A stretch of DNA of 64,000 nucleotides from Rugamonas sp. A1-17 (GCA_025548565.1 JAJLPB010000017.1:62001-126000); one strand, 5' to 3'. Positions 31,300 to 43,282 are shown, numbered from the stretch's first letter. Translations and numbers: made by a program. Notes: generated by a model from the sequence alone, not told the origin.

Positions 31300-32532
31300 T
31301 CACGCGGGCGCGGCGCAGGCGGCCAGGAAGCGGCGCGCCAGGATGCGGTAGTCGAGCCGGTCGCGTGCGTAGGCCGCGCCGCGCGCGCCCAGCGCGGCGC
31401 GTTCGGCGGCCGGCAGCGCGGCCAGGCGGGCGATGGCGGCGGCCAGCGCGGCCGGGTCGTCCGGCGGCGTGCTCAGGCCGCAGCCGGCCTCGGCCACGGG
31501 ATCGTTGGCGGCGTCGACCGCATGGACAATGGGCCGCGCGGCCATCATGTAGTCGCCCAGCTTGTTGGGAGAGATGCCGTAGCGGTACAGCGGCTGGCGC
31601 TGCCAGCCGAGGTAGGCCAGGTCGAAGCGGGCCAGCAGTGCCGGCATGTAGCGCCGCTCCAGCGCCGGCAGGAAGTGCACATTGTCGAGCCCGGCCTCGG
31701 CGGCCTGCCGGCGCAGCGCCTCGCGCGCCGGGCCGGCGCCGGCCAGCACGAAGGCCAGCGGATGGCCGCGCAGCCGCACGGCGGCGCCCAGCAGGTTGTC
31801 GAGCGCGTTGGCGGCGCCGTGGCTGCCGGCGTAGCCGACCACCGTCTGGCCGCGCAGCCGCTCGAACAGCGCGGCGGCCGGCGCCGGCAGCGGCGCCTGC
31901 CGGCCCTGCCATTCGTCCGGACAGACGCCGTTGGGCACCACGTGCAGCTTGTGCGGCGCCATGCCGCGCGCGGTCATGTGCGCCGCCGCGTTGGGCAGCA
32001 GCGAGATCACGGTGTCGGCGTGGCGGTAGGCGTAGTCCTCGGCGGCCTGCATCAGCAGGATGAAGGGGTGCCAGCGCGACATGCCGCCCAGCAGCATCGG
32101 CGACAGCGGCCACAGGTCGTGCACCTCGAACGCCAGGCGGGCGCCGGCCAGGCGGGCGATGCGGCGCGCCGGCCAGATGTCGGCCGGGTAGGTGCTGGAG
32201 GCGATCACCAGGTCGGGCCGGTCATGGTGCGCCAGCGGCCGGGCGCCGCGGTACAGCGCGGCGACGAAGGCGGCCATGTTGAGCGCGCGCGCCGGGCCGT
32301 TGCCGTGGTAGGCCGGCGCCGCGTGCCAGCGGTAGGCGATGCCGTCGATGGTCTCGTCCAGCACGGCCCGCCCGCCCAGCTGCGGCGCGCGGTTGCGCAG
32401 ATGGCTGTGGGCGGCGGCCACGATGCGCACGCGGTGGCCGGCGCGCACCCATTCGCGCGCCAGGAAATACGGCCGGTATTCCATGCCGTGGCGGACCGAG
32501 CCGGCGTAGTGGTTGATCAGCAGGATGTTCAT
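31300..32532 (-). CDS. Glycosyltransferase family 4 protein (WbuB-like)
   Basis: 410 residues, GT-B fold. The N-terminal [23 protein letters not shown] is typical of WbuB-like enzymes; the donor domain has [13 protein letters not shown] and [16 protein letters not shown]. It would transfer a sugar from a nucleotide donor to the lipid-linked repeat unit at the inner face of the membrane. 22 bp separate it from the aminotransferase downstream. Donor and acceptor cannot be read from sequence. Confidence 0.92.
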   Translation of the reverse strand: MNILLINHYAGSVRHGMEYRPYFLAREWVRAGHRVRIVAAAHSHLRNRAPQLGGRAVLDETIDGIAYRWHAAPAYHGNGPARALNMAAFVAALYRGARPLAHHDRPDLVIASSTYPADIWPARRIARLAGARLAFEVHDLWPLSPMLLGGMSRWHPFILLMQAAEDYAYRHADTVISLLPNAAAHMTARGMAPHKLHVVPNGVCPDEWQGRQAPLPAPAAALFERLRGQTVVGYAGSHGAANALDNLLGAAVRLRGHPLAFVLAGAGPAREALRRQAAEAGLDNVHFLPALERRYMPALLARFDLAYLGWQRQPLYRYGISPNKLGDYMMAARPIVHAVDAANDPVAEAGCGLSTPPDDPAALAAAIARLAALPAAERAALGARGAAYARDRLDYRILARRFLAACAAPA

Positions 32533-32547
32533 GCGCGCTCCCTGGCG

Positions 32548-33324
32548 TTACCAGCGCCACGCCTCGACCAGGCGCAGCAGGTTGTGGCGGCTGCTGGCGG
32601 CCCAGTTGGTGCGCCATTGGGCCGGGTGGGTCAGCAGGCAGATGCGGCGGTAGCGGCCCAGCGCCTGCTGCGGCGGCTGCGGGTGGAAGTATTGCGGCGC
32701 AGGACGGTCGCTGATGTACAGGTCGAAGCTGGCCAGCAGCGCCGGGTCGTAGCATTCGCAGGCGATGCCGCAGCGCGCGCGCAGCGCGGCGTCGTCCAGC
32801 AGCTCGCAGTTGACCATGCCGAGCCGGCGGTTGGCGAAGTCGCCGTGGCTGGCGACGGTGCGCATCTTGCCGCCCAGGCCGGCCTCGACGCGGCGGAAGT
32901 TGCGCTCGAATTCGGCGCGGATCTCGGGCAGGCGGGCGCGCACGGCGTCGGCCTGCTTGAGGTGCTCGCGCTTGGCGTAGGTGGCCACTTCTTCGTAGTG
33001 ATAGCTGGCCTCGCTGCCGTAGCGCTCGATGTCGCGCATCAGGCCGAAGTCCAGCGTCGACAGGCGGAAGTAGTAGCTGGCGTGCACGCCGTGGCGTTGC
33101 TCCAGCGCGAACAGCGCGCGCGCGGTGCGCAGGTCGGTGTCGATGTCGTGGCGGTGCACCAGCACCGGGCTGTCGGGCGTGCCCGACTCCAGCGCGGCCA
33201 GCCAGCCGCGCACCGAGGTCTGGCGGTAGCCGGCCTGGCCGGCCTGGCGCAGCAGCGCGGCATAGTGGTGCAGGCGCGACGGCATCAGGTAGTCGCTGTA
33301 GAGGCGGCGCAGGATGGTGTTCAT
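32548..33324 (-). CDS. Polysaccharide deacetylase-like (NodB-fold) protein
   Basis: 258 residues, no signal peptide. HRHDIDTDLRTA followed by GVHASYYFRLST resembles motif 1 of NodB-type deacetylases, where the HDID aspartates and histidine bind metal; SHGDFANRR could supply a later motif. Being cytoplasmic, it may act on a lipid-linked or nucleotide-linked sugar rather than on the finished polymer. Its start overlaps the end of the GNAT-like gene upstream by 4 bp, so the genes are coupled. Family assignment is moderate. Confidence 0.75.
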   Translation of the reverse strand: MNTILRRLYSDYLMPSRLHHYAALLRQAGQAGYRQTSVRGWLAALESGTPDSPVLVHRHDIDTDLRTARALFALEQRHGVHASYYFRLSTLDFGLMRDIERYGSEASYHYEEVATYAKREHLKQADAVRARLPEIRAEFERNFRRVEAGLGGKMRTVASHGDFANRRLGMVNCELLDDAALRARCGIACECYDPALLASFDLYISDRPAPQYFHPQPPQQALGRYRRICLLTHPAQWRTNWAASSRHNLLRLVEAWRW

Positions 33325-34028
33325 AGCAGCGTGTACCTTGCGCGGTAGGGGGAGAAACCCAGCATGGTCTTGAATTGCCGCAGGCCGGGGCGGGCGCCGA
33401 AGAAGGTGTCGTACATCAGGTAGTGCGGGCCGTGGCCGGCCTGCAAGTCCTGCAGCAGCTCGATGACGATGTCGGTCACCATCAGGTGCATGGCGCCGTC
33501 GTTGTTGCGGTAGCCCAGCAGCTGCGAGAACGCGGCGAAGTTGCCGTAGCGGCCGACGTTGCAGTAGGCGGTCAGCCGGCCATCCTTGCTGAACACGCCG
33601 TAGTAGCGGAAATGGCTCAGCGCCTCGTAGCGCGGCGGCTTGTGCTGGTAGATCGCGTCCATCGGCCGGCCCTGGCGGCTGGCGCTGCTGGTGTTGATGG
33701 CGTGGATGGCGTCGATGTGCTCGTTGCGGTCGATGCGCGCCAGCGTGTAGCCGCGCCGCCTGGCCTTGCCGGCGTAGCTGGCGGCGCCGCAGCGCCCGGT
33801 GATGCTGGCCAGGTAGGCGGCCGGCGTCGGGTGGCGGCGCAGGTCGATCAGCGCCACGCCCAGCTGCTTGTGGCCGAACAGTTTGTATTTCGGATGCGGC
33901 CGCGTGAAGCGGCGGTGCGTGTCGAGCACGTCGGCCGGATGCAGGCGGGGGTCGAAGGTCAGGCTGGCCACCGGCAGCCGGGCGACATCCAGCAGCAGGC
34001 GGAACGGACGGGTAAGCGTGGCGATCAT
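33321..34028 (-). CDS. GNAT/FemAB-like putative acyltransferase (paralogue 1)
   Basis: 235 residues, cytoplasmic. It is clearly homologous to the next gene upstream (34041): shared INTS, RQGRPMD, RYYGV, LTAYC/LAAYC, LLGY and a MYDT segment before a PGLR-FK-LGF-PYR-RY ending. The pattern of a central acid-rich strand and a C-terminal aromatic segment fits GNAT-type acyltransferases, but no acetyl-CoA motif is certain. The location within a polysaccharide operon suggests acylation of a sugar amine. No specific family name is recognised. Confidence 0.7.
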   Translation of the reverse strand: MIATLTRPFRLLLDVARLPVASLTFDPRLHPADVLDTHRRFTRPHPKYKLFGHKQLGVALIDLRRHPTPAAYLASITGRCGAASYAGKARRRGYTLARIDRNEHIDAIHAINTSSASRQGRPMDAIYQHKPPRYEALSHFRYYGVFSKDGRLTAYCNVGRYGNFAAFSQLLGYRNNDGAMHLMVTDIVIELLQDLQAGHGPHYLMYDTFFGARPGLRQFKTMLGFSPYRARYTLL

Positions 34029-34040
34029 GCCGGCATCTCC

Positions 34041-34751
34041 TCAGTGGATGGAATAACGGACGCGGTAGGGCGCGAAGCCCAGCTTTTTCTTGAACTCCCG
34101 CAGGCCGGGCAGCGCCCCGAGGTAGGTGTCGTACATCAGGTAGTTCAGCCGGCCCTCGTCGATCAGGCGGCAGGCGATGTCGGCCAGCAGCAGGTACATC
34201 AGGCCGTCGCTGGTTTTGTAGCCCAGCAGGTGGTCGGTGGCGGCGAAGTCGCCGTAGATGCCGAGGTCGCAGTAGGCGGCCAGCCGGCTATCCTTGTCGA
34301 GCACGCCGTAGTAGCGGAAACCATCGACCGCGACGAAGTGCTCGGCGCGGGCGGCGTAGGCCGGATCCATCGGTCGCCCCTGGCGCTGGGCCAGCGAGGT
34401 GTTGATGCGGTGGATGTCGTCGACATAGTGGTTGCGGTCGATCTCGGCCACGCGGTAGCCGTGGGCGCGGGCGCGCCGGCTCTGGTAGCCGGCGTAGTCC
34501 TTGCGGCCGACCGCCTGCAGGTAGGCGGCGCTGTCGCGGTAGGCGCGCAGGTCGAGCAGGGCGACGCCGAGCGACTTGAAACGCACCAGCCGGCAGCGCG
34601 GATGCGGACTGGTGAACAGCGCGTGGGTGCGCTCCACCAGCTCGGGATTGAGGGCGCGTTCGAAGCGCAGCCGCGCGCGCGGCAGGCGCAGCAGGTCGGC
34701 GATCAGCCGCAGCTGGCCGGGCAGGGCGTGGAGGCGGTCAGAGGTTTTCAT
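34041..34751 (-). CDS. GNAT/FemAB-like putative acyltransferase (paralogue 2)
   Basis: 236 residues. Tandem paralogue of the 33321 gene, 12 bp upstream of it, with about half of the residues identical in the central block (for example INTSLAQRQGRPMD and RYYGVLDKDSRLAAYCD). The C-terminal block LNYLMYDTYLGALPGLREF is the best conserved. Retained as a pair, the two copies may differ in acceptor site or acyl donor. The gene overlaps the end of the glycosyltransferase gene upstream by 14 bp. Function is inferred from fold-like features and context only. Confidence 0.7.
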   Translation of the reverse strand: MKTSDRLHALPGQLRLIADLLRLPRARLRFERALNPELVERTHALFTSPHPRCRLVRFKSLGVALLDLRAYRDSAAYLQAVGRKDYAGYQSRRARAHGYRVAEIDRNHYVDDIHRINTSLAQRQGRPMDPAYAARAEHFVAVDGFRYYGVLDKDSRLAAYCDLGIYGDFAATDHLLGYKTSDGLMYLLLADIACRLIDEGRLNYLMYDTYLGALPGLREFKKKLGFAPYRVRYSIH

Positions 34752-35835
34752 AGTAGCGCAGCAGTTGCTCGGCTTCGCCGCGCCAGTGGTAGCGCGTCAG
34801 CACGGCGGCGCGGCCGTTCTGCCCCATGCGGCGCGCCAGCGCCGGGTCGCCGGCCAGGCGGTCGATGGCGGCGGCGATGGCGGCCGGGTCGCGCGGGTCC
34901 ACGCACAGGCCGCAGCCGGCGTCGTCGACGATGCGGCGCCACAACGGGAAGTCCGAGGCGATCACGGCGATGCCGGCCGCCATGTATTCGAACAGCTTGA
35001 CCGGCAGCGCGTCCAGGTGGTTGGCGGCCGGCAGCAGCGTGACCAGGCCGGCGCGCGAGGCGGCCATCAGCGCGGCCACGCCGTCGCGGCCGAGCACGCC
35101 GTGCGCGTCGACCCGTTCCCAGCCTGGCTGGGCCCGCATGCGCGCGGCCAGCGCCGGTTCGCTGAAGCGGCCGGCCAGGCCCACGCGCACGGGCGTGCGC
35201 AGCAGCGTGCAGGCGCGCACCAGCTCGGCGATGCCGCGCAGCGCGCTCAGGCCACCGACATAGCACACCTGCAGCGGCTGGCCGTCCCAGGCGGCGGCGC
35301 TGAATTCCTCCGGTTGCGGGTAGTTGCGGATGGCGACCGCGCCGGGCTGGATCGGCAGGAACTTGTCGCGGATGACCGGGGTGGCGGCGATCACGCCGTC
35401 GAGCCGGGCGCAGGCGCGGCGCTCGAAGCGGGCGTAGGCGGCCGACAGCAAGCGCCGCAGCGGCGCGTTCAGGTAGGGCTTGCCCAGCAGCTGCAGCGGC
35501 ACGTCCTCGTGGGCGTCGAACACCACCTTGCGGCCGGGACGCCGCAGCAGCAGGCCGGCCGGCAGCAGCTCCGGGTCGTGCAATTGCACGATGTCGGCGT
35601 CGAGCGCCCGCGCGCACCGGTACACGCGGCAGGTGGCGTGCAGCATGCGGTCGAGGCGGCCGCACGCGGCGCCGGCGTCGACGATGGTCACGCCGTCGCG
35701 GCGGGCGTTGCCCAGGCCGTCGGCCACCACCAGCGTGACCTGGTGGCCATGCGCGGCCAGCGTGCGGCACTGCTTGCCGAAGATGCGGCTGTCGTCGCGC
35801 GGATGCGCCGAGCTCAGGTGGACGATCTTAAGCAT
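34738..35835 (-). CDS. Glycosyltransferase family 4 protein
   Basis: 365 residues. The N-terminal KIVHLSSAHPRDDSRIFGKQ and LHDPELLPAG are typical of GT4 enzymes in exopolysaccharide loci. The C-terminal domain has CYVGGLSALRGI, and the donor-binding region LPVKLFEYMAAGIAVIASD contains the E of the EX7E-type motif. The gene overlaps its neighbours on both sides (14 bp and 8 bp). It probably adds the second or third sugar of the repeat unit. Confidence 0.93.
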   Translation of the reverse strand: MLKIVHLSSAHPRDDSRIFGKQCRTLAAHGHQVTLVVADGLGNARRDGVTIVDAGAACGRLDRMLHATCRVYRCARALDADIVQLHDPELLPAGLLLRRPGRKVVFDAHEDVPLQLLGKPYLNAPLRRLLSAAYARFERRACARLDGVIAATPVIRDKFLPIQPGAVAIRNYPQPEEFSAAAWDGQPLQVCYVGGLSALRGIAELVRACTLLRTPVRVGLAGRFSEPALAARMRAQPGWERVDAHGVLGRDGVAALMAASRAGLVTLLPAANHLDALPVKLFEYMAAGIAVIASDFPLWRRIVDDAGCGLCVDPRDPAAIAAAIDRLAGDPALARRMGQNGRAAVLTRYHWRGEAEQLLRYYENL

Positions 35836-37105
35836 GGTCCGCTCCCGCGCGGTAGCGCGCGTAGGCGCCCAGCGCGGCGCCGATCAGCATGTCGCTGAAG
35901 AAGTGGGACAGGCACAGCAGCAGCAAGGTCATGCCGAGCAGGCTCCAGGCCAGCAGGAAGGCCGGGCCTCGGCTGTCGCGCCCGCCGATCGCCCAGGTGT
36001 GCAGGCCCATCTGCAATAGCGGGTACAGCAGCAACGCCAGCAGCGCGGCAAAGCCGAACAGGCCGAGGTCGACCCAGGCCGACAGGATGTTGTGGCTGTA
36101 CAGGCCGACCGGATAGCTGCCGTAGTCGCCCAGCACGGGGTGCTCGCCGATGGTGCGCAGCGCGTTCAGGGTCAGCTGGTGGCGCATGTTGGCCGAGCTC
36201 GAGTGCGACAGATCCAGCAGTTCCAGCGTGCGGTTGCTGGGCACGGCGGCCAGCAACGGCGCCAGCAGGCGCGGCGCCAGCAGCGCCAGCGCGCCGAAGA
36301 TGGCGGCGGTGACGGCGCGGCGGCGCGCCGCGTGCAGTTCGATCAGCGGGACCAGGAACAGCAGCGCGCCGAACTCGCTGCGCGCGGTGTTGACATACAG
36401 CGTGGCCGCGCCCAGCGCATACCAGCCCCAGCGCAGCGGCGCCTGGCGCGTGGTGGCCAGCACGGCGGCCAGCGGCAGCAGGTAGGAGCGCGAAAATCCC
36501 TGGTAGGTGGCGACGCTGTCGGGATCGCGCGCTTCGCCCAGCGCGGCCAGGTAGAAGGCGCCGTCCACCGCGTACGCGAACACCACGCAGGACATGGCGG
36601 CCAGGCTGGCGTACTGGGTCAGGCGGAAGCGACGGCTGGTGCAGTCGAGCGTGCTGAAGATGACGAACAGGTTGAACAGGTAGAGCAGGGCCAGCGTGTG
36701 GTGCGCGGTGATGGCAGGGTTGGCGCTGGGCGCGTGGCAGGCCACCATGACGCCGAAGTAGGCCAGGAAGGCCAGCAGCGCGGCGTCCACCCGTGGCAGC
36801 TGGTAGCGGGCGCGGTGCAGCCGGCGCCAGTAGGTCAGCAGCATGGCCGGCAGCAGCAGCAGCGAGACGGCGGCGAAATACCCGCCCAGGTAGGCGCGGA
36901 TCAGGCCCAGGCCCAGCAGCGTCTGGTAGGCGAAGAAGCCGGGGAACAGCAGGAAAAATCCGAGCTCGGCCCAGGCGGTGTCCGGCCGGGCGGCGGCGCG
37001 CGCCGGTGGGGCGTGGTGGGCAGCCTGGCTGGCGGTTGCGGACCCAGCTTGCGCGGGAGGGACGGCATGGCCGGCGATGCCGGCGGTGGCGTCAACGGGT
37101 TGCAT
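35828..37105 (-). CDS. O-antigen polymerase/ligase-like membrane protein (Wzy)
   Basis: 425 residues with about ten hydrophobic helices after a 45-residue Ala/Pro-rich cytoplasmic N-terminus. The late periplasmic loop and following helix HPVLGDYGSYPVGLYSHNILSAWVDLGLFG match the pattern of Wzy/WaaL polymerases and ligases. In a Wzx/Wzy pathway this protein polymerises repeat units on the periplasmic side. It lies next to the flippase gene with a 14-bp overlap. Confidence 0.88.
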   Translation of the reverse strand: MQPVDATAGIAGHAVPPAQAGSATASQAAHHAPPARAAARPDTAWAELGFFLLFPGFFAYQTLLGLGLIRAYLGGYFAAVSLLLLPAMLLTYWRRLHRARYQLPRVDAALLAFLAYFGVMVACHAPSANPAITAHHTLALLYLFNLFVIFSTLDCTSRRFRLTQYASLAAMSCVVFAYAVDGAFYLAALGEARDPDSVATYQGFSRSYLLPLAAVLATTRQAPLRWGWYALGAATLYVNTARSEFGALLFLVPLIELHAARRRAVTAAIFGALALLAPRLLAPLLAAVPSNRTLELLDLSHSSSANMRHQLTLNALRTIGEHPVLGDYGSYPVGLYSHNILSAWVDLGLFGFAALLALLLYPLLQMGLHTWAIGGRDSRGPAFLLAWSLLGMTLLLLCLSHFFSDMLIGAALGAYARYRAGADHA

Positions 37106-38501
37106 GCAGCCTCCCGGCGGGATCGCGGTCCAGCGCGTAGCGGTAGGACATGTGCAGGTACAGCAGGTACAGCAGCGAGTAGCCGGTCGCGTAGGCCGCC
37201 ACGCTGTGGTGCAGCGTCAGCGGCGCGGCGAACACGGCCAGCGTCATCGCGAACAGCGCCAGTTGCCAGGCCAGTTCGATCTTCTGGCGGCCTGCCACGA
37301 AGAACACGTAGCTGAGCGGGCTGGCGATGAAGTTGAGGAAATACAGCGGCGCCAGGATCTGCGCCAGCTCGCCGGCCGCCCGCCACGGTGCGCCGAAGGC
37401 GAAGGCGAACAGCGGCGGCGCGGCCAGCAGCAACAGCAGCGACGGCAAAAATCCCAGCAGCAGCAACACCCGCGCCGCGTGGCGCCAGGCAGGCCGGCAG
37501 TTGCCGCTGTTCTGGTACTGGCGCACCGATTCGCGCTTGAACACTTCCTGCACCGAGGCCGCCAGCAGCGAGACCGGCGCCGCCAGCACCCGCTGGGTGA
37601 GCGCGAACAGGCCGGCGGCCAGCGCGCCGTGGCGGGCGCCGATCAGCAGCAGCGGCAGCGGGCCGATGGCGGCGTTGAGCACGTTGGACGGCAGCGCGTA
37701 GCGCCAGAACGCGCGATGCGCGTGCAGATAGCGCCGCTGGGCTGGCGTTGGCAACGCGCCGCGCCGCAGCCGCCGCGCCAGCGCGCCCAGGCATGTCAAT
37801 GGCCGCCTTCCCAATTGGCGCAGGTGCGGTGGCGGCCGGCGTGCCAGCAAGCGCAGGCGCGTCAGCAAGCGGTGTGCCAACCGGCACAGCCTGGCTAGCG
37901 TCCGGCGCGCGTGCGCTCGCGATGACGGCGGGCGCAGCAGCAGGCGGGCGGCGGCCAGGCCGGTGGCCAGGCCCAGCAGGTGTCCGGCCGGCAGCGCCAC
38001 CGCACCGGCGCCGGCCGCCAGCAGTGCCAGCTGCGACAGTGCGATGCCGCCGGCCGCCCAGATCTTGGCCTTGGCGGCCGGCGCGAAGGCGTTGTGCGAG
38101 GCGGCGTAGGCCAGCGTGGTCTGCATGCAGGCGGTCAGCCAGGCGGCCACCCCCAGCGTCAGCACGGCGCTCCATGGCAGCGTGGTCCAGCCCGCCGCAC
38201 GCGCGGCGGCGGCGGCCAGGGTCAGCAGCGCGGCCAGCCAGCCGGCCGACCACGCGACCACGCCAAAGCACAGCCGCTGGCGCGCCGGCGCGTGGTCGAT
38301 GATCATGGCGTTCTCCATGCGCAGCGTGGCCGCGACCGCCGCGATGGCGACCACGCCGTACCACACGCCGAACTGGCCCAGGTCGGCCGGCCGGCACAGG
38401 CGGGTGATCAGCGGCGCGGCCAGGATGGGCAGCGCCTGCGCCGCCACCGAGCCGCTCAGCACAGTCAGCAGATGCTTCCAGAAGGGTGGCAGGGCGCGCA
38501 T
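37092..38501 (-). CDS. Wzx-type oligosaccharide flippase with arginine-rich insert
   Basis: 469 residues of the MATE-like polysaccharide exporter group. Opening helices include GSVAAQALPILAAPLITRL and ADLGQFGVWYGV; the second half begins at about residue 262 (FWRYALPSNVLNAAIGPLPLLLIG). Between helix 6 and the second half, residues 190-256 are a strongly basic Arg/Leu/Pro-rich segment, larger and more charged than the usual central loop. The protein would flip the lipid-linked repeat unit. It overlaps the polymerase gene by 14 bp. Confidence 0.9.
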   Translation of the reverse strand: MRALPPFWKHLLTVLSGSVAAQALPILAAPLITRLCRPADLGQFGVWYGVVAIAAVAATLRMENAMIIDHAPARQRLCFGVVAWSAGWLAALLTLAAAAARAAGWTTLPWSAVLTLGVAAWLTACMQTTLAYAASHNAFAPAAKAKIWAAGGIALSQLALLAAGAGAVALPAGHLLGLATGLAAARLLLRPPSSRAHARRTLARLCRLAHRLLTRLRLLARRPPPHLRQLGRRPLTCLGALARRLRRGALPTPAQRRYLHAHRAFWRYALPSNVLNAAIGPLPLLLIGARHGALAAGLFALTQRVLAAPVSLLAASVQEVFKRESVRQYQNSGNCRPAWRHAARVLLLLGFLPSLLLLLAAPPLFAFAFGAPWRAAGELAQILAPLYFLNFIASPLSYVFFVAGRQKIELAWQLALFAMTLAVFAAPLTLHHSVAAYATGYSLLYLLYLHMSYRYALDRDPAGRLHATR

Positions 38502-38516
38502 GGCGGTTCACCCGGG

Positions 38517-39605
38517 TCAGCGGCCGTCGGCGGCCAGTACGATGCCGGCGATGCGCTCGGCGGCGGTCTCTGCCAGGTACGGCCCCATTGGCAGGCTCAG
38601 CACCTGCTGCGCCAGTTGGTCGGCCTGCGGACAGTCGGCCTGGTCCATGCTGGCGTAGGCGGGCTGGCGGTGAATCGGCAGTGGATAGTGCACCGCGCTG
38701 GGAATGCCGGCCAGCTGAAGCGCCGCCTGCACCGCGGCGCGGCTGCGCGGCGCGATCGTGTATTGCGCATAGACGCTGGTGCGGTCGGGCCGTGGCGCGA
38801 AGGTGGCGACGCGGCCGGCGAACAGGCGTTCGTAGCAGTTCGCCACGCGCTGGCGCGCGGCCAGCTCCTGCGCGAACAGCTCCAGCTTGGCCAGCACGAT
38901 GGCGCATTGCAGCGTGTCCATGCGGCCGCCGACGCCGACCCGGGTGTGGTGGTAGCGCCGCGACTGGCCGTGCACGCGGAGCTCACGCATGGCCTGCGCC
39001 AGCGCGTCGTCGCTGGTGAAGGCCGCGCCGCCGTCGCCGTAGCAACCCAGCGGCTTGCTGGGGAAGAAGCTGGTGCAGCCGATGGTCGACAGGTTGCAGC
39101 TGCGCCGGCCCCGGTAGGCCGCGCCAAAGCTTTGCGCCGCGTCCTCGATCACCGCCAGCCCGTGTTCGAGCGCGATGGCGTTGATGGCGTCCATGTCGGC
39201 CGGCTGGCCGTACAGCGACACGGGCATGATGGCGCGCGTGCGCGGGCCGACGCGCGCGGCGATGCGCGCCGGGTCGAGGTTGGCGCTGCCAGGCTCGACG
39301 TCGACGAACACCGGCCGCGCGCCGGCCAGCACGATGGCTTCGGCGGTGGCGATGAAGGAGAACGGCGTGGTGATGACCTCGTCGCCCGGCCGCACGTCCA
39401 GCGCCATCAGCGCGATCAGCAGCGCCTCGGTGCCGGAGGCGGCGGTCACGCAGTGGCGGGCGCCGGTGTAGTCGGCCAGGCGCCGCTCCAGCTCGGCCAC
39501 CTCCGGGCCCATGATGTACTGGCCGTGTTCCAGCACGCGGCGCACGGCCGCGTCGATCGGCGCGCGCAGCAGCCGGTACTGGGTTTTCAGGTCGATCATT
39601 TCCAT
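38517..39605 (-). CDS. wbpE: UDP-2-acetamido-2-deoxy-3-oxo-glucuronate aminotransferase (WbpE-like)
   Basis: 362 residues. The N-terminal [18 protein letters not shown] and [13 protein letters not shown], together with [20 protein letters not shown] and the PLP lysine in [15 protein letters not shown], are close to WbpE/WlbC. This enzyme converts the 3-keto sugar to UDP-2-acetamido-3-amino-2,3-dideoxy-glucuronate. ATG 39605 follows AGGAG by 6 bases. The gene overlaps wbpD by 10 bp and lies after wlbA, so the three steps oxidation, transamination and acetylation are encoded together. Confidence 0.92.
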   Translation of the reverse strand: MEMIDLKTQYRLLRAPIDAAVRRVLEHGQYIMGPEVAELERRLADYTGARHCVTAASGTEALLIALMALDVRPGDEVITTPFSFIATAEAIVLAGARPVFVDVEPGSANLDPARIAARVGPRTRAIMPVSLYGQPADMDAINAIALEHGLAVIEDAAQSFGAAYRGRRSCNLSTIGCTSFFPSKPLGCYGDGGAAFTSDDALAQAMRELRVHGQSRRYHHTRVGVGGRMDTLQCAIVLAKLELFAQELAARQRVANCYERLFAGRVATFAPRPDRTSVYAQYTIAPRSRAAVQAALQLAGIPSAVHYPLPIHRQPAYASMDQADCPQADQLAQQVLSLPMGPYLAETAAERIAGIVLAADGR

Positions 39606-40201
39606 AATGCGCTCCTGCCATCTTCCGCCAGCAGCGTGCAGCGTCCGTCCTCCAGCGCGTAGTGCTCGCCGCTGTGCGGGCAACGGGCGCGCCCGGCTCC
39701 ACCGCGCGGGAAGGCCAGCCGTTCGCCGTGGCGGCTGATCCAGCCCAGCTGGCGCGCCGGGACGCCGGCCATCAGCGCGAAGTCCGGCACGTCGCGCGTG
39801 ACCACCGCGCCGGCGCCGATGAAGGCGTAGCGGCCGATCGTCACGCCGCAGACGATGGTGGCGTTGGCGCCGACAGTGGCGCCGCGCCGCACCAGCGTGG
39901 GCCGGTACTCGTGCTTGCGCACCACGGCCGCGCGCGGGTTGTGGACGTTGGTGAACACCATGCTGGGGCCGCAGAACACGTCGTCCTCGATGGTGACGGC
40001 GTCGTACACCGAGACATTGTTCTGCAGCTTGACGCGGTCGCCGATGGCGGCGTCGCCGCCGACGTAGACGTTCTGCCCGAGCGAGCAGCCGGCGCCGATG
40101 CGGGCGCCGCCGCACACGTGGCTGAAATGCCAGATCCGCGTGCCGGGGCCGATGGCGGCGCCGGCGTCGACGATGGCGCTGGGGTGGACGATGTATTCCA
40201 T
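39596..40201 (-). CDS. wbpD: UDP-2-acetamido-3-amino-2,3-dideoxy-glucuronate N-acetyltransferase (WbpD-like)
   Basis: 201 residues with hexapeptide-repeat left-handed beta-helix ([32 protein letters not shown]). The segments [23 protein letters not shown] and [21 protein letters not shown] are characteristic of WbpD/WlbB. It acetylates the 3-amino group to give UDP-2,3-diacetamido-2,3-dideoxy-glucuronate. The C-terminus is about 30 residues longer than the core and includes a CPHSGEHY segment of unknown use. It overlaps wbpE by 10 bp. Confidence 0.93.
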   Translation of the reverse strand: MEYIVHPSAIVDAGAAIGPGTRIWHFSHVCGGARIGAGCSLGQNVYVGGDAAIGDRVKLQNNVSVYDAVTIEDDVFCGPSMVFTNVHNPRAAVVRKHEYRPTLVRRGATVGANATIVCGVTIGRYAFIGAGAVVTRDVPDFALMAGVPARQLGWISRHGERLAFPRGGAGRARCPHSGEHYALEDGRCTLLAEDGRSALWK

Positions 40202-40218
40202 GGCGGGCTCCGTGGTGG

Positions 40219-41280
40219 TCAATAGTCGAGCGGCAGGGCGACGCGGCGGCCGTCGCGCGCCGAGCGGTAGGCGGCGATCAGCAGTTCGAGCGACTTCAGG
40301 CCCTCGCGGCCGTCGGTCTCGGCCTCGGCCTCGCCGCGCAGCACCTGCAGCACGTTGTCGTAGTACAGCGGATGGCCGTGGCCGTAGACCGAGGTGGTGG
40401 CGTAGCTGGCCTCGCGCACGCCGGCGTCGTCCGGCTCGGGCTCGGCGAAGTCCCACTGCTGCACCTCGTTGACGGCCACGCCGCCGATGCGCGCCGTGCC
40501 TTTCTCGCCGAGGATGGTGATGCTGCCCTCCAGGTTGTGCGGATAGGCCAGCATGGTGACGTTCATCGAACCCAGCGCGCCGTTGCGCCAGCGCAGGCTG
40601 ATCACGCCGGTGTCCTCGACCTCGATGTCGCGCGCCAGCGTGGCGGTGTAGGCTTGCAGGCTCTCGACCGGGCCGACGATCCAGTCGATCAGGTCGACGT
40701 AGTGGCTGGCCTGGTTCATGAATGCGCCGCCGTCGAACTCCCAGGTGCCGCGCCAGGCCGCGCTGTTGTAGTAGGCCTGCGGCCGGGTCCAGAACACATT
40801 GAGCGTGACCATGTAGATGCGGCCGAAGCGCTTGCCGTCCACCGCGCGCTTGAGCCGCTGCAGGGTCGGGTTGCGGCGGTTCTGCTTGACCACGAACATG
40901 CGCACGCCGGCCGCGTCGCAGGCCGCCACCATGCGCTTGGCGTCCTCCCAGCGGGTGGCCATCGGCTTCTCGGTGATCACGTGCAGGCCGGCGCGGGCGA
41001 TCCGCACCGCCTGTTCCGGATGCAGGCCGGACGGCGTGGTGATGATGCAGGCATCGGCCTCGCTGTGCGCCAGCATCTGCTCCAGGCTGGCGTAGGCGGG
41101 GGCGCCGGTGTGCTCGGCGGCGCGCCGCAGCGCGGCCGGATCGATGTCGCACACGCCGACCAGCTCGCAGCGCGCGGCGTGCTGGCGCAGCGCGGCGAAA
41201 TGGTTGTGCGCGATGCGGCCGCAGCCTACCAATGCGAAGCGCAGCTTGCGGTCGACGACGGCGGGAACGAACTGGCGCAT
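40219..41280 (-). CDS. wlbA: UDP-N-acetylglucosaminuronate 3-dehydrogenase (WlbA/WbpB-like)
   Basis: 353 residues of the Gfo/Idh/MocA family: [10 protein letters not shown] (NAD-binding), EKPMA (family signature), [13 protein letters not shown] and [14 protein letters not shown]. The last two segments are typical of WlbA, which oxidises carbon 3 of UDP-GlcNAcA. AAGGAG precedes ATG 41280; the longer frame to 41391 lacks support. It is immediately upstream of wbpD and wbpE. The enzyme that makes UDP-GlcNAcA (WbpA) is not in the window and must be encoded elsewhere. Confidence 0.9.
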   Translation of the reverse strand: MRQFVPAVVDRKLRFALVGCGRIAHNHFAALRQHAARCELVGVCDIDPAALRRAAEHTGAPAYASLEQMLAHSEADACIITTPSGLHPEQAVRIARAGLHVITEKPMATRWEDAKRMVAACDAAGVRMFVVKQNRRNPTLQRLKRAVDGKRFGRIYMVTLNVFWTRPQAYYNSAAWRGTWEFDGGAFMNQASHYVDLIDWIVGPVESLQAYTATLARDIEVEDTGVISLRWRNGALGSMNVTMLAYPHNLEGSITILGEKGTARIGGVAVNEVQQWDFAEPEPDDAGVREASYATTSVYGHGHPLYYDNVLQVLRGEAEAETDGREGLKSLELLIAAYRSARDGRRVALPLDY

Positions 41281-41302
41281 GGCGGTCTCCTTGAAATGGC
41301 GC

Positions 41303-43282
<1,980 letters not shown>

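Noticed and set aside
28114-34000. Long plus-strand open frames across the polysaccharide operon (for example 28114-29934, 30045-32063)
   Set aside because: They mirror clear minus-strand enzymes with conserved motifs and lack ribosome sites or family features.
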